Source: Erythrophleum ivorense (taxonomy: Eukaryota; Streptophyta; Magnoliopsida; Fabales; Fabaceae). Taken from it: DNA of 64,000 nucleotides. This document shows positions 22,207 through 32,387 of the stretch, piece by piece. Where the stretch lies: contig JAIUCV010000084.1 of assembly GCA_026724425.1 (NCBI GenBank), positions 3,590,001-3,654,000 of the forward strand. Reading direction: 5' to 3'. Numbering within the stretch: the first letter of the stretch is position 1; each line of letters starts with the position of its first letter. The notes under the pieces were generated by a model. The model ran no database searches, had not been told where the DNA came from, and worked only from the letters and a program-made list of their open reading frames with translations. The translations under genes were made by a program, and so were the position numbers.

Positions 22207-22669
22207 TGTTGGGGTCAGATTTCCCTCCATCGCATTGCTGTTCGAACCGGCCTGATCGAAGCGAGCCGGTCTGAACCGTCGACCAAACCGGAAAACCAAG
22301 AAGAAATCTATCGATGGGCCGAGCCAACATCCAACAGAGCGATTCGAGCCAAGGCCCATCGAGGGAAGCCCATGTTCGAAGTTTTCTATAAACATAAGTC
22401 GGCGCGAGCAGAAATGGAAAGTTTCATAATGGAAAGTTTACTTAAAATCTTGTAAAGTCGGTTCCTATTCTCATATAAATAGGAATCGACGCCAATCGTT
22501 TTGCGGATCACTTTTCACCCACAGCAAAGGCACACGCCATAAATAAAACAGCTCGCATAACAGCTACTAAAACCATCTTCGGCTCGTCATCTTCGTATTT
22601 AATCAATAGGATTCTTCGGCTCTCCCTAAAAACGAACTAAGTAATATTACGCAAGTTTCGACTCGCACA
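22207..22669 (+). repeat. 3' LTR of the Tat-type element
   Basis: The 463 bp copy of the left LTR has nine visible substitutions (for example CCCGATC to CCTGATC near its start) and no length change. Confidence 0.93.
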
Positions 22670-23859
22670 TAGGTCTTGGTCAATTGATCAAGACATTACT
22701 TTTTATAAGGATTTATAACACCTTTTATAAAGGTTTATAAATTCATCAAACAATATTTATAATGGTTTATAAACTTCATGGTGTGGCCCATTGGAATACT
22801 AGATGTTAGTATTTGACAATACAAAAACTGCAAATCCTTCTAAACGTTTCATAAACGACAGCGAAAATAAAGATAATTAATTGCTCCATTGCTATTTGGA
22901 GATTATTCTTTTGCAGATTGTTGATCAAATTAGTGGAAGAGCTTACAAGCTCTGTTTTATTCTCCTTTATTTTTCCTTGTCTAACCAAGCCATGATTAAA
23001 TCTTAACTTGAGAAGCCATGAGTTGTTCTCCTTGTGTTGATCTTTACCTAAAGGCCCTAGGGGTGTCAAATACGGAAGTCTCAGTACAAATCTTTGTGTT
23101 GATCTTTACCTAAAGGCCCTAGGGGTGTCAAATACGGAAGTCTCAGTTTATAAAACTTTATAAAATACGGAACCATTGTAAATCTGATTCCTTTTTATTC
23201 TGAATCAAGTTACCAATGAGAATATGAATTAACTAGAAAGATCTACACATATTAGTTTCACTTCACAGAGTCTTACCATTTAAATTCAATCAGTGTCCCA
23301 AACCTGAGACCACTAAAATACTTAGGTTTATAAGAAACTTCTCTTAGACATTTAAACAAACACTATGCAGGCATGTAAGTATCCTATGGACCACAAAGAT
23401 TTGTACTTCCATATATCAATAAGTACCAAAATCATTGTGTTTCCACGACTCTAGACTGAAATATCCGAGAATTTGGTTGAGAAATTAGCAAATTTCATAG
23501 CCATACCCTTGCTTTAGATGCAACGAGAATCGGAAACATATAGCGTGATTGGCTTTGTAAAATCAACAAAAGAAGGAAGAATTTGCACCAAAATCTCCCT
23601 AATCGTCGGATTTCTCTAAGAGCGTATATATTTAATTAAAGAAGGAGAAAGTTTCTCGTTTAATTGTTTTGGAGGACAAAAACGTCACTTTACCATTAAA
23701 AAAGGTGTACTACTAAAAATGTGCAGCATGTTGGTGTATTTTGGAAAATTGGTATGGGTAAAAGGGTATTTATGAAATTGTCCCAAGTTTATTATATGCG
23801 CATAAGTCAACAAATATCTCTTCCAATTAATTTCTAGCAAGTAACAATTAAATACAAAG
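22670..23859. other. Flank between the Tat and Copia elements
   Basis: 22,690-22,780 resumes the TTTATAAA-rich tract seen left of the Tat element. No credible gene was found; the minus-strand frame at 22,806-23,069 has no recognisable domain. 23,160-23,859 looks like ordinary AT-rich intergenic DNA. Confidence 0.5.
23033..23148 (+). repeat. Two-copy tandem duplication, 62 bp period
   Basis: TGATCTTTACCTAAAGGCCC ... GGAAGTCTCAGT occurs at 23,038 and again 62 bp later, with no visible difference over about 50 bp. Confidence 0.85.
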
Positions 23860-24007
23860 TGTTATGGGTAAATATGTGGATGCCCATTAGCCCATTGGGT
23901 TCACTTCTCCATTTGTTTCTTCTACATTGAAACCCTATGTTATACTCCTATATATATGAGCTATCACTCATGGAATAAGAGACTTCATTCTCTCTTCTTC
24001 TATAACA
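23860..24007 (+). repeat. 5' LTR of the outer Copia element
   Basis: A short 148 bp LTR, TG to CA, with TATATATATGAG as a possible TATA region near 23,949. It is paired with 46,533-46,680. Confidence 0.9.
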
Positions 24008-24022
24008 CGTTATCAGCACGAG
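24008..24022 (+). other. Primer binding site of the outer Copia element
   Basis: CGTTATCAGCACGAG lies directly after the LTR. TATCAGCACGAG-type sites are common in plant Copia elements. The primer tRNA was not identified. Confidence 0.55.
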
Positions 24023-26328
24023 TCTCTACCTCTTAGCTTTTCTAGGTAATCAAAAGTTATAATAGTTCTTTTAGTTTGAATTCACAAGATTCAATGAGTA
24101 ATTCATATTACTTTGTTGATATGTGTTTTTCATATAAATCCATTTTATCAATATTTAATCAATATTACTTATTGATAATTCTTTGGATTCATCAAGCAAT
24201 ATGGTTCATATATATATATTTTTTATTTATTTTTAATTATATTTTCCAGAAGGATTTATAATTTATTCATTTTTATTTATATATATCCCTGAAGGATTTA
24301 TATTTTATTTATTTTTATTTATATTTCCCTAAAGGATTTATAATTTATTCATTTATTCGCATATCACATTCACTTCAGGGAATGAATCATAACCAATTAG
24401 ACAAGATTCAAGATTCTCATCAGTAACTCATTATTTTATCAAAATATTTTTTTAAAAATTTTATTTAGTAATCTTTTGTCTACCGGACAATATTATTTAT
24501 CTAAGATTAGAATATGTATTTTATACATCATTGATACACATTATCTTCTGGATAATTAAAAAATTATTTACAGACTTCAGGTCATGTAATCTTAGATGCA
24601 AATATAAGATATTCAAATTGATGATGGATAAATAAATAAATAAATAAGTATTATCAAACTACATATATGTATAAAAACAAACATAATTATAACAATTAAT
24701 ATTAATAAAAATTACCTTTTTATTATCACTTCAGGTGACAATTTGAGTTTGTTATCTTTTGTCTACAAGACAATAATATTTAAAATTACTTTTCAAATAT
24801 TATAATTTTTTTTAGTTTTATTTTTTTGTCTACAAGACAACAACAAAAAAAATACTTCTCAAATATATTAATATTATTGTGTCTGCAAGACAACAATATT
24901 TACATGATGTATTTTAACATCTTTGCATTAGTGGTATTATCTTCACTTACAAACTTCAGGTCATATGTTCTTAGATGATATCATCTATAATTTAAATCAT
25001 GTCACATTCTGGTGATCATGCATTTTCTTTAGATCAATATATTAATCTTAATATCATCAAAGATGTGATGATAGATAAAATATCTAATTTACAAAAAAAT
25101 AATAATATCAGAAGATAACTCAATCAACCATATCATTTACTAGTAATATCATCTCATTAATCAATTAATTCATCAATCAATATAATAGCAAAATACAATA
25201 ACCATGCTCAATTAAAGCCAATTTGAAATTGCAGTATTTATCATTGAAAATAAACAGCATTTATCAAATTTCTGTTTTTTTTTATTTTCGAGATATGCAA
25301 TAATATAATATTAAATGATTGGCAAATATGATATGAAAGGTGCAAATATCAATCAACAATATTCAACAAAGCCGTTCAAAATTCGTTTTTTTTTTTTAAA
25401 AATAATCAAGTAGAATGAACATTAAACGATTTTAAAATCAGCTGGTAACAACCATTAACTTTGAAATATTAAAGACAAATATTTCCAGAGTGATTCTAGC
25501 TTACACATTAATTATAATCCAATTGTGATCAAATGGTCAAATTAAGAATTTAATATGGTCAAAAAAATGCATGAATATTTTAAATTAACGGTCAAATTAA
25601 TTCAAACGATTAAACTTCTTCTAGATAATTTTCAAATAATTATTCAATTTAGCAATCAATTTAATATATTACGAAATTCAATTAAAATAACAAATATCAT
25701 ATGAGGAGCAATAAAATAACTCAAAATAAAAATAAATAAATAAGAGTCAATCTTCCCATTTAAATAAATAAATTATGTAATGTTAATCCTTCTGGGATAT
25801 AAATCCTTTCAGGATATCAATAAAATATATATATTCTTCTGGAATTTATAAATCCATCATGATTTAAACAAACAGCAAACAAAAATAAATAAATTCAGTC
25901 AAACCAAATTAATTACTCTAAATTAGAGTCAAAATTCATAATATTAATTCAGTCAATAGTAATTTAAGACGAAAATTTAAAGCATAATCTTAATTATTAA
26001 TCATATATAAACAATATTCAATTCAAATTAATATATTATGAACCATCAGTCAAATTAACATAGAAATATATAAAACCTTCTAGGACATTCATAAAATATA
26101 AATCATTTAGGGATATTCATAAAATATAAATCCTTCAGGGATATTCATGAAATATACATCTTTCTGGGATATTCATAAAAAAAATCTTTCAGAGATATAT
26201 ATATATATATATAATTTTTGTAATGTTAATCCTTGTGTGATATAATTTAATTAGACAATAAAATAAATAAATGCATAAACAATATAATATCCTTCTGGGA
26301 TATATATAAATAAAGAAAATATAAATCC
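24023..26328 (+). other. AT-rich Copia leader region
   Basis: No coding frame is credible. The stretch carries repeated phrases such as GAAGGATTTATA and CTTCTGGGATAT, in opposite orientations at its two ends (24,245-24,345 and 25,785-26,310). Words of the type TCTACAAGACAA recur about three times near 24,750-24,900. Confidence 0.6.
24349..25571 (+). repeat. Leader repeat, copy 1
   Basis: About 1.2 kb starting TCATTTATTCGCATATCACA recurs in the same orientation at 34,703-35,977 with scattered substitutions and small indels. It implies two Copia copies or a large rearrangement within the outer element. Confidence 0.85.
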
Positions 26329-26461
26329 TGATGAGAAGAATTGGTTGTATACTTATTCCATGAATAATGAATCCTTTATATAGGAATACAAGTAGGGTTT
26401 AGCTTGGAGAAGAAATACAATTTGGGCTTTCTAATGGGCATCCACTTAATAACCCATAACA
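26329..26461 (-). repeat. LTR of a second, inverted Copia copy
   Basis: On the minus strand it begins TGTTATGGGTTATTAAGTGG and ends CTTCTCATCA (133 bp). It resembles, but is not identical to, the outer Copia LTRs. Directly inside, on the minus strand, is a purine tract (AATCCAAGGGGGAG), so this is the 3' LTR of an element running right to left. Confidence 0.8.
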
Positions 26462-26882
26462 CTCCCCCTTGGATTTCCATTAAAATGTGATAACTTGTAA
26501 CGCGCATAAAATGCTACCTCATTAAAAACCTTACCAGGAAAACCCAATGGGAAAAACCATGGTTAAGGGAAAAAGAGTGTAGCGCGCAGTTACTCCCCCT
26601 AATGAGAACATCCGTTGAGATCTTTGAGACGACGCAATCCAATCATATGAATTAACTTCTTGAAAGTAGCGGTTGGGAGCGCCTTGGTGAATAAATATGC
26701 CAAATTTTCGCTTGAACGAATTTTAGAACATTGACATCGCCATTCTTCTTGGGTTTGGTGATGAATCTACTTTATCATTCTCTTCACTCCACTTGATCTC
26801 ATAATTGAAAGACAAGGACTTTGGAAAGGAGATAGACCTTCGTGTTTCTCATTTGTGTGTTCTTTGTTGCCTCATTAAAACC
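26462..26882 (-). pseudogene. C-terminal end of the inverted Copia RNase H and its 3' non-coding region
   Basis: The minus strand at about 26,710-26,602 codes for LFTKALPTATFKKLIHMIGL followed by RRLKDLNGC. This is the conserved end of Copia pol. It runs on to a stop and then to GGGGGAG purine words before the LTR. The upstream pol sequence is interrupted by Gypsy element A at 26,883 and continues beyond 30,547. Confidence 0.75.
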
Positions 26883-28079
26883 TGTAACATCCGCAAACCA
26901 GAAAGTTGTTTTGGAAGTGGTGTTGGGCGATGCTAGGGGTTCGGGAGTAGTTGGCACATGCTCTTAGAGGTGTGAATTGAAGATTGGCTGTACATGTTCT
27001 TGTTTGATTGTTGTGCAGTCGGTTTAAGATTCAAGCACCGCGAAGAAAGTGTGTTAAGGGGCAAGTCGGCTGGTTTTGTTCGGTTTGGGGCAAGGAAAGC
27101 CCTAGGTCGCGATTTAAAAGTCTGTAGCCGCGAGAGAGGCTCAGTTTTCGAGGCATAAGTGTTTTTGAGAGAAAAAGGTGATTTCCAGAGAAATTTTGGA
27201 GTTTGGAGACTCGTTCTGTTGCTGTTCTTCGTTGTTCTATCTCTTCTCCATCTTTCCAATCCGTTTATAAGGTGAGTGCGTGACTGTAGGTCCGTTATTC
27301 ATTAGAGATTGTTTGATTTTGAGTTTATGTTGTTGTTCTTGAGTTGTTCTTCGTTTTTATGTGGTTTGATGCGTTTATGGGGGTTGAATCCGATTGATTG
27401 ATGTTTATTCTACTGTTTTCGCACTGTTTCATCGCGTTTGGTTTCTGGGCGTCGAGGCGGTGTCGAGCGACACTCGATGAGTGTCGATCGACACTCGGGA
27501 GGCTGGCGTCGATCGACACCATAGAGGTGTCGGTCGACACCGACCTGGGTGTCAGGAAACGTGGGTGTTTCCTGACAGGGAGTTCAAGTTGTTGTGGTTT
27601 ATTGTTGAGCATTGTTATTGTTGTTGTTTATTGTGGTATATTGTCTATTGTTTGACGTAATTGGCCTGTAGGCAGGATGATCCACTCACTAAGTATTTAT
27701 GATAATACTTACGCATCTCTATTCCAATGTGATGCAGGTAACAGCAATGTTCATCCGCGGAAAGAGACCGAGAGAAGAGGATGATGAGATTAGGATTTGG
27801 ATTCTGGCGTTTATGTTGTGGTTGATTGAGAATTCATGAGTTTAGGGTGTTAGACTTTATTTTAATAATGTAGCAAACCGGTTTAGGTTGCTTATTGGTT
27901 ATTGGTTTTATTGGTTTTATTCTTTATTGATTATTTGTTGAACAATTATTTATGATTTAATAATAATGGTTTTCTTCCGCATTGTGTTGTTGAATTAGCT
28001 GTTGAGGATTAATATTTATGGGAATGTTAATCTGGGCTAATTATTTTTTTAAAAAAAAAAAAAAAGTTTGGTTGTTTCA
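26883..28079 (+). repeat. 5' LTR of element A
   Basis: The LTR runs from TGTAACATCCGC to TTGGTTGTTTCA, 1,197 bp. Compared with solo LTR B it lacks about 190 bp near 27,060, including the first palindrome cluster. It keeps the second cluster (27,465-27,545). Confidence 0.9.
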
Positions 28080-28082
28080 TTT

Positions 28083-28094
28083 TGGTATCAGAGC
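28083..28094 (+). other. Primer binding site of element A (initiator tRNA-Met type)
   Basis: TGGTATCAGAGC follows the LTR by 3 bp. This is the standard plant initiator-methionine tRNA complement. Confidence 0.85.
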
Positions 28095-28210
28095 GTAGTC
28101 GGTTTTAGGACTGTTAGAATTGGATGAATTGGACTATGTGGTTAATTGATTATGTGAGTTAGTCAGTTAGTGGTCTAGTCTCATCCTCTCGGTCTTCCAG
28201 TTTTCCGCGG

Positions 28211-28294
28211 GTAAGTGAGTTGGATATTTGGTGTGTTGTGGTTTTGTGTTGTGTTTTGACCTTTGCTCTTTTTCTGTACTTGGTGGTAGTGCAG
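28211..28294 (+). other. Candidate leader intron of element A
   Basis: GTAAGTG at 28,211 and GTAGTGCAG ending at 28,294 bracket 84 bp just before the gag ATG (28,299). Element D has the same arrangement (42,453-42,519), so the sites are conserved within the family. Confidence 0.45.
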
Positions 28295-28298
28295 AGAG

Positions 28299-29718
28299 AT
28301 GGACGCAGGTCGTGGTCGTGGCCGTGGTCGTGGTCGCGGTGCAGCCCGTGGGGGCAGAGGAGCTGGTCGCGGTGGGCGAGCAGCGGGTCGTGGAGGTCGG
28401 GGTGCTGGTCGTGGAGTGCCAGAGGCTGAGGTTTCCGTTGAGAGTGCAGCGCCTAGTGTGGCGGCAGCGTCGGTGACACAGTCTGTTTCGTTGGCCGGTG
28501 GGGCTAACTCAGGTGCCAGTGTGGGTGCAGGAGCTGGAGCGGTTCCCGGTGGGGGCGCTGCTTTAGCTCAGGGTGAGTTGATTGTGGGGCTACTGACGCA
28601 GTTGTTGGCACGTCTACCTCAGGCAGTTCCACAGCAGGCTCCGGTTGCACCTCCAGCGGCCGGGGCACAGGTTGGTGCCGGGGCACATGTTGGTGCCGGT
28701 TTTGTTGAGCAGCAGGAGGCTGCGGTGCAGCAGGGTGTTGCGGTTGGTTATTCGCCTTATCGTGAGATGATGAGGGAGATGCAGAGGATTGGTACGCCTA
28801 CGTTTGAGGGCGGGGTTACTCCAGAGCAGGCTGATGAGTGGCGTCAGAGGTTGGAGCGGAACTTCGATTCTGTTCGTTGTCCGGCACAGTTTCAGGTTTA
28901 GTTGGCAGTGCACTACCTTGGAGGTGATGCACATTTGTGGTGGAGGTCTGTTAGGACCAAGAGAGAGGTTTGGACTTGGGTTGACTTCGTCGAGGAGTTC
29001 AACCACAAGTTTTTCCCTCAGGAGGCTCGTGACAGGCTGCATTTGAGGTTTTTGGACTTGACTCAGGGTGAGAGGTCTGTTCGAGAGTATGATGCAGAGT
29101 TCTGCAGATTGGTGGTCTTTTCTGGTGGTGAGTTGATTAGTGAGCGGGCATTGACGTCGCGGTTTCTCCAGAGGCTTCGGAGGAACATCAGGACTCAGTG
29201 CAGAGGTGGTATGTACCACACCAGAGCGGGTTTAGTGGAGTTGGCAGCGTCCATTGAGGAGGACTTGCGTGAGCCGGTGAGTACGGCAGTTGTGCCAGTT
29301 GCAGTTGCTCCTGCTACCCATCCTCGGGGCCAGCAGCAGCATCAGCAGCGCAGAGGTCACAGTTCTGGCTACGGCAGGGGCAGCAGGCCTGCGCAGGGCC
29401 AGAAGAGAAGAGCAGACGAGATATCTGCTAGTAGCCCGAGTACGGGTGGGTGTTTTGGTTGTGGAAGTCTGGATCACAGAGTTGCGACTTGCCCCAAGAG
29501 GGCGGGATCCAGAGAGACTCCAGTGTGCTTCTACTGCAGGGAGCCGGGGCATATCAAGACAATGTGTCCCAAGTTGCAGCAGAGAGCAGTGGCAGCGGCG
29601 ATTCAGCCGTTGGCTATTCAGTCAGCAGCGCAGGTTGCGGCGTTGCAGTCAGGTGGAGCGCCGAGAGTGTATACTTCGGCAGAGGTGGGCCAGACCAGTC
29701 AATCAGGCCAGATCACAG
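28299..29718 (+). pseudogene. Gag of Tekay-like element A (one in-frame stop)
   Basis: The ATG at 28,299 opens an Arg/Gly-rich N terminus (MDAGRGRGRGRGRG). The retrotransposon gag domain follows (GTPTFEGGVTPEQADEWRQR, AVHYLGGDAHLWWRS, FFPQEARDRLHLRF, LTQGERSVREYDAEF), then two CCHC zinc knuckles (CFGCGSLDHRVATC and CFYCREPGHIKTMC). A TAG at 28,899-28,901 replaces the GAG seen in element D. Gag would form the RNA-packaging particle. The frame ends at a conserved donor-like site (ACAG|GTAAAATC). Confidence 0.85.
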
Positions 29719-29831
29719 GTAAAATCTTGACTCAGACTTTTAAATTCTTAAGGTAGAATTGTGGTGTTGTCTGTTTCTGTTGTTTTACTGTGATAGAGTT
29801 AGAGGTTCTCAACACTTGTGGAATTGTGTAG
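29719..29831 (+). other. Candidate intron between gag and protease in element A
   Basis: GTAAAATC ... TTGTGTAG, 113 bp with internal stops. Removing it joins gag to protease in frame (QITG then TLLVGGFESHVLFDSG), as in a continuous gag-pol. Without removal, translation stops inside it. Confidence 0.5.
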
Positions 29832-30440
29832 GGACCTTGTTAGTTGGTGGATTTGAGTCTCACGTGTTGTTTGACTCGGGAGCATCTAATTGCTTCATTA
29901 CTCCGGAGAGAGCTGAGAGTAGTGGTATTCGGAGTAGCGATGGCGAGGCTTCAGGCTTTGTCAAGGTGGCTGGTGGTGGTTATTTGGCTACTTCGGGCAG
30001 AGCTAGAGCAGTTGATGTGCAGATTGCGGGCAGTCTATGCCAGCAGATTTAGTCATCAGTCCGGTGGAACTGTATGACGTGATTTTGGGGATGGACTGGT
30101 TATCTCTATACCGAGTTCATCTGGATTGCTACATAGGTAGAGTGGTGTTTGAGCAGGATGCAGGGAAGTTGGTTTATCAGGGAGTGAGACCGACTTCGGG
30201 GAGTATAGTGATTTCAGCTATGCAGGCAGAGCAGTTGTTAGAGCGGGGCTGCGAAGCCTATTTGGCGACGATCACTATGACAGAGTCCAGTGGTGAGGTG
30301 AGTCTGCAGGATATTCAGGTTGTCCAGGATTTCGAGGATGTATTTCGGTCGCTGAAGGGATTGCCACCATCTCGGTCAGATCCTTTCACGATTGATTTAG
30401 AGCCCGGGACAGCTCCGATATCGAAGACACCTTACAGGAT
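29832..30440 (+). pseudogene. Protease and start of reverse transcriptase of element A
   Basis: The protease active site is VLFDSGASNCFITPERAE. A one-base frameshift near 30,028 shifts to the frame with MPADLVISPVELYDVILGMD and WLSLYRVHLDC. The pre-RT block QDFEDVFRSLKGLPPSR and SKTPYRMA follow. Here the sequence jumps into LTR sequence at about 30,441. The remaining pol domains are missing. Confidence 0.82.
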
Positions 30441-30547
30441 GGCTTCCGCATTGTGTTGTTGAATTAGCTGTTGAGGATTAATATTTATGGGAATGTTAAT
30501 CTGGGCTAATTATTTAAAAAAAAAAAAAAAAAAACTTGGTTGTTTCA
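30441..30547 (+). repeat. Remnant of the 3' LTR of element A
   Basis: TTCCGCATTGTGTTGTTGAA ... CTTGGTTGTTTCA matches the last 107 bp of the family's LTRs. Confidence 0.85.
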
Positions 30548-31015
30548 AAACCTTTCGTGGAAAAACCCAATGGGATAAAAACCATGATAAATAAAAAGAG
30601 TACAACCACACATATCATCATATATCTCCTCCTTGGAAGCATCTTCTTCAGGAGATGCATTCCAATCATATATACCATATGTTGGCAATCATTATAAGTA
30701 TAATATTAATGAATAAAGTCATGTGATTATCTTATAATCTCTTATTGGACTTCTTGTCCATAACAACTTTTCACAAAAACAATCATTTATTGATCTTTTG
30801 AACTTCGGGTCCAAACTTTATGTGAAAAGATCAATACATTGCTCAATTAACATTTTAAGTATGATACCTCGGGACCAAATATATATGAGCATTCTTTATG
30901 TATATACTGCAATGATCTTTTAAGATAACATATCTTTTGCTAAATTGTCTATTTGAGATAACCGAAGACAACTTTGTCTTCCAAGATCTTTTATCTCATA
31001 TTCTTTGCATCATAC
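30548..31015 (-). pseudogene. Inverted Copia pol remnant between elements A and B
   Basis: The stretch continues the minus-strand Copia sequence after element A. Decayed polymerase sequence includes phrases such as CCCATTGGGTTTTTCC on the minus strand. No open frame remains. Confidence 0.5.
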
Positions 31016-32387
31016 TGTAACATCCGCGAACCTGGAAGTTGTTTTGGAAGTGGTGTTGGACAATGCTAGGGGTTCGGGAGTAGTTGGCACATGCTCTTAG
31101 AGGTGTGAATTGAGGGTTGGCTGTACATGTTCTTGTTTGATTGTTGTGCAGTCGGTCTAAGGTTCAAGCATCGCGAAGAAAGTGTGTTAAATTCTTCTGA
31201 ACGACTAGTATCGATCGACACCCGAAGGGTGTCGATCGACACCGGTTATCAGGGTCGATTCCGGTTTAAGTCGATTGCGCGTTTGATTTGTGGTTTGAGT
31301 TGGTTTGGTCGATGGGTGTCGACCGACACCAAGGACGGGTGTCGATCGACACCGGTTATTGAGAAATCGACCGGTTTGATTCAAGTCGGCTGGTTTTGGG
31401 CTGGTTTGGGCGAGAAAAGCCCTAGACTCGCGTTTTTAAGCCCTGTGGCCGCGAGAAAGGCACAGTTTTCGAGATATCAAGGTTCTTAGTCGATTTTTGG
31501 AGGATTGGAGGTGATTTCTGAGTTTCTGGGTTGAATCCGTGGCTGTTCTTCGTTGTTCCTTATCCTTTCCTTCCTTTCAATCCCTTTTCAAGGTGAGTGT
31601 GTGACTGTAGGTCCATTAAGCGTTAGAGATTGTGTGATTTCGGATTTATGATGTGTTCTTGAGATTGTTTATGCTGGATTTCGTGTTTTGATAGCATTGG
31701 GGCGTTGAAAACTCTTAGATTTTGTGTTATTGCGATTTGGAATGCGTTTTTCGTTGATGTTGGTTTCTGGGCGTCGAGCCGGTGTCGAGCGACACTCGAT
31801 GAGTGTCGATCGACACTCGGGAGGCTGGCGTCGATCGACACCATAGAGGTGTCGGTCGACACCAACCTGGGTGTCAGGAAACGTGGGTGTTTCCTGACAG
31901 GGATGGTTTATACTGTTGATTAATGTTGAGCATTGTTATTGTTGTTGATTATTGTGATGTTTTGTCTAGTGTTTGACGTAATTGGCCTGTAGGCAGGATG
32001 ATCCACTCACTAAGTATTTATGATAATACTTACGCATCTCTATTCCAATGTGATGCAGGTAACAGCAATGTTCTTCCGCGGAAAGAGACCGAGAGAAGAG
32101 GATGATGAGATTAGGAATTTAATCTTGGCTTTATTATTGTGGCTGACCAGGAATTCGTGATGTTTAGGGTGTTAGTTTATTTGCAATAATGTAGCATACC
32201 TGGTGTTTAGGTTGCTTATTGGTTTATTGGTTTTATTGGTTATTTGTTGAACATTTATTTTATGATTTAATAATATTGGTTTCTTCCGCATTGTGTTGTT
32301 GAATTAGCTGTTGAGGATTAATATTTATGGGAATATTAATCTGGGCTAATTAATTATAAAAAAAAAAAAAAAGGCTTGGTTGTTTCA
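31016..32387 (+). mobile_element. Solo LTR B of the Tekay-like family
   Basis: A single LTR (1,372 bp, TGTAACATCCGCGAACC to TTGGTTGTTTCA) is flanked directly by the 5 bp duplication CATAC (31,011-31,015 and 32,388-32,392). This is the product of recombination between the two LTRs of a former full element. It carries the full set of eight GTGTCGATCGACAC-type palindromes. Confidence 0.92.

Larger units (their letters stand above)
3296..22669 (+). mobile_element. Tat-type Ty3/Gypsy LTR retrotransposon (about 19.4 kb)
   Basis: Two 463 bp direct repeats starting TGTTGGGG and ending CGCACA bound the element. A primer binding site candidate follows the left LTR and a polypurine tract (GAGCTGGGGGCAAAT) precedes the right LTR. 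Internal order is gag, protease, reverse transcriptase, RNase H, a second RNase H, integrase, then a long region with antisense genes. The double RNase H and the long extra 3' region are marks of the Tat lineage. The flanks share AGGT (3292-3295 and 22671-22674), the probable remains of a 4-5 bp target duplication. The LTRs differ at nine positions by my reading. Pol has two in-frame stops and two frameshifts, so this copy is not autonomous. A 7,350 bp CACTA element adds to the length. Confidence 0.93.
26883..30547 (+). mobile_element. Tekay/Del-like Gypsy element A (internally deleted)
   Basis: A full 5' LTR (26,883-28,079), a TGGTATCAGAGC primer site, gag, protease and the start of reverse transcriptase are followed abruptly by the last 107 bp of a 3' LTR. 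The 5 bp duplication AAACC flanks it (26,878-26,882 and 30,548-30,552). It is inserted in the inverted Copia copy. The jump from RT (SKTPYRMA) to the LTR end removed the rest of pol. Confidence 0.9.

Noticed and set aside
22806..23069. Minus-strand frame near the tandem duplication
   Set aside because: No domain, and part of it lies in the 62 bp repeat; likely chance.
28083..28094. TGGTATCAGAGC as part of a tRNA gene
   Set aside because: It is only the primer binding complement after an LTR; no cloverleaf or box A/B is present. The same holds at 42,322.
28228..28476. Alternative frames over the Arg/Gly repeats of Gag
   Set aside because: Shadow frames of a GC-rich repeat; the Gag frame has the recognisable domains.
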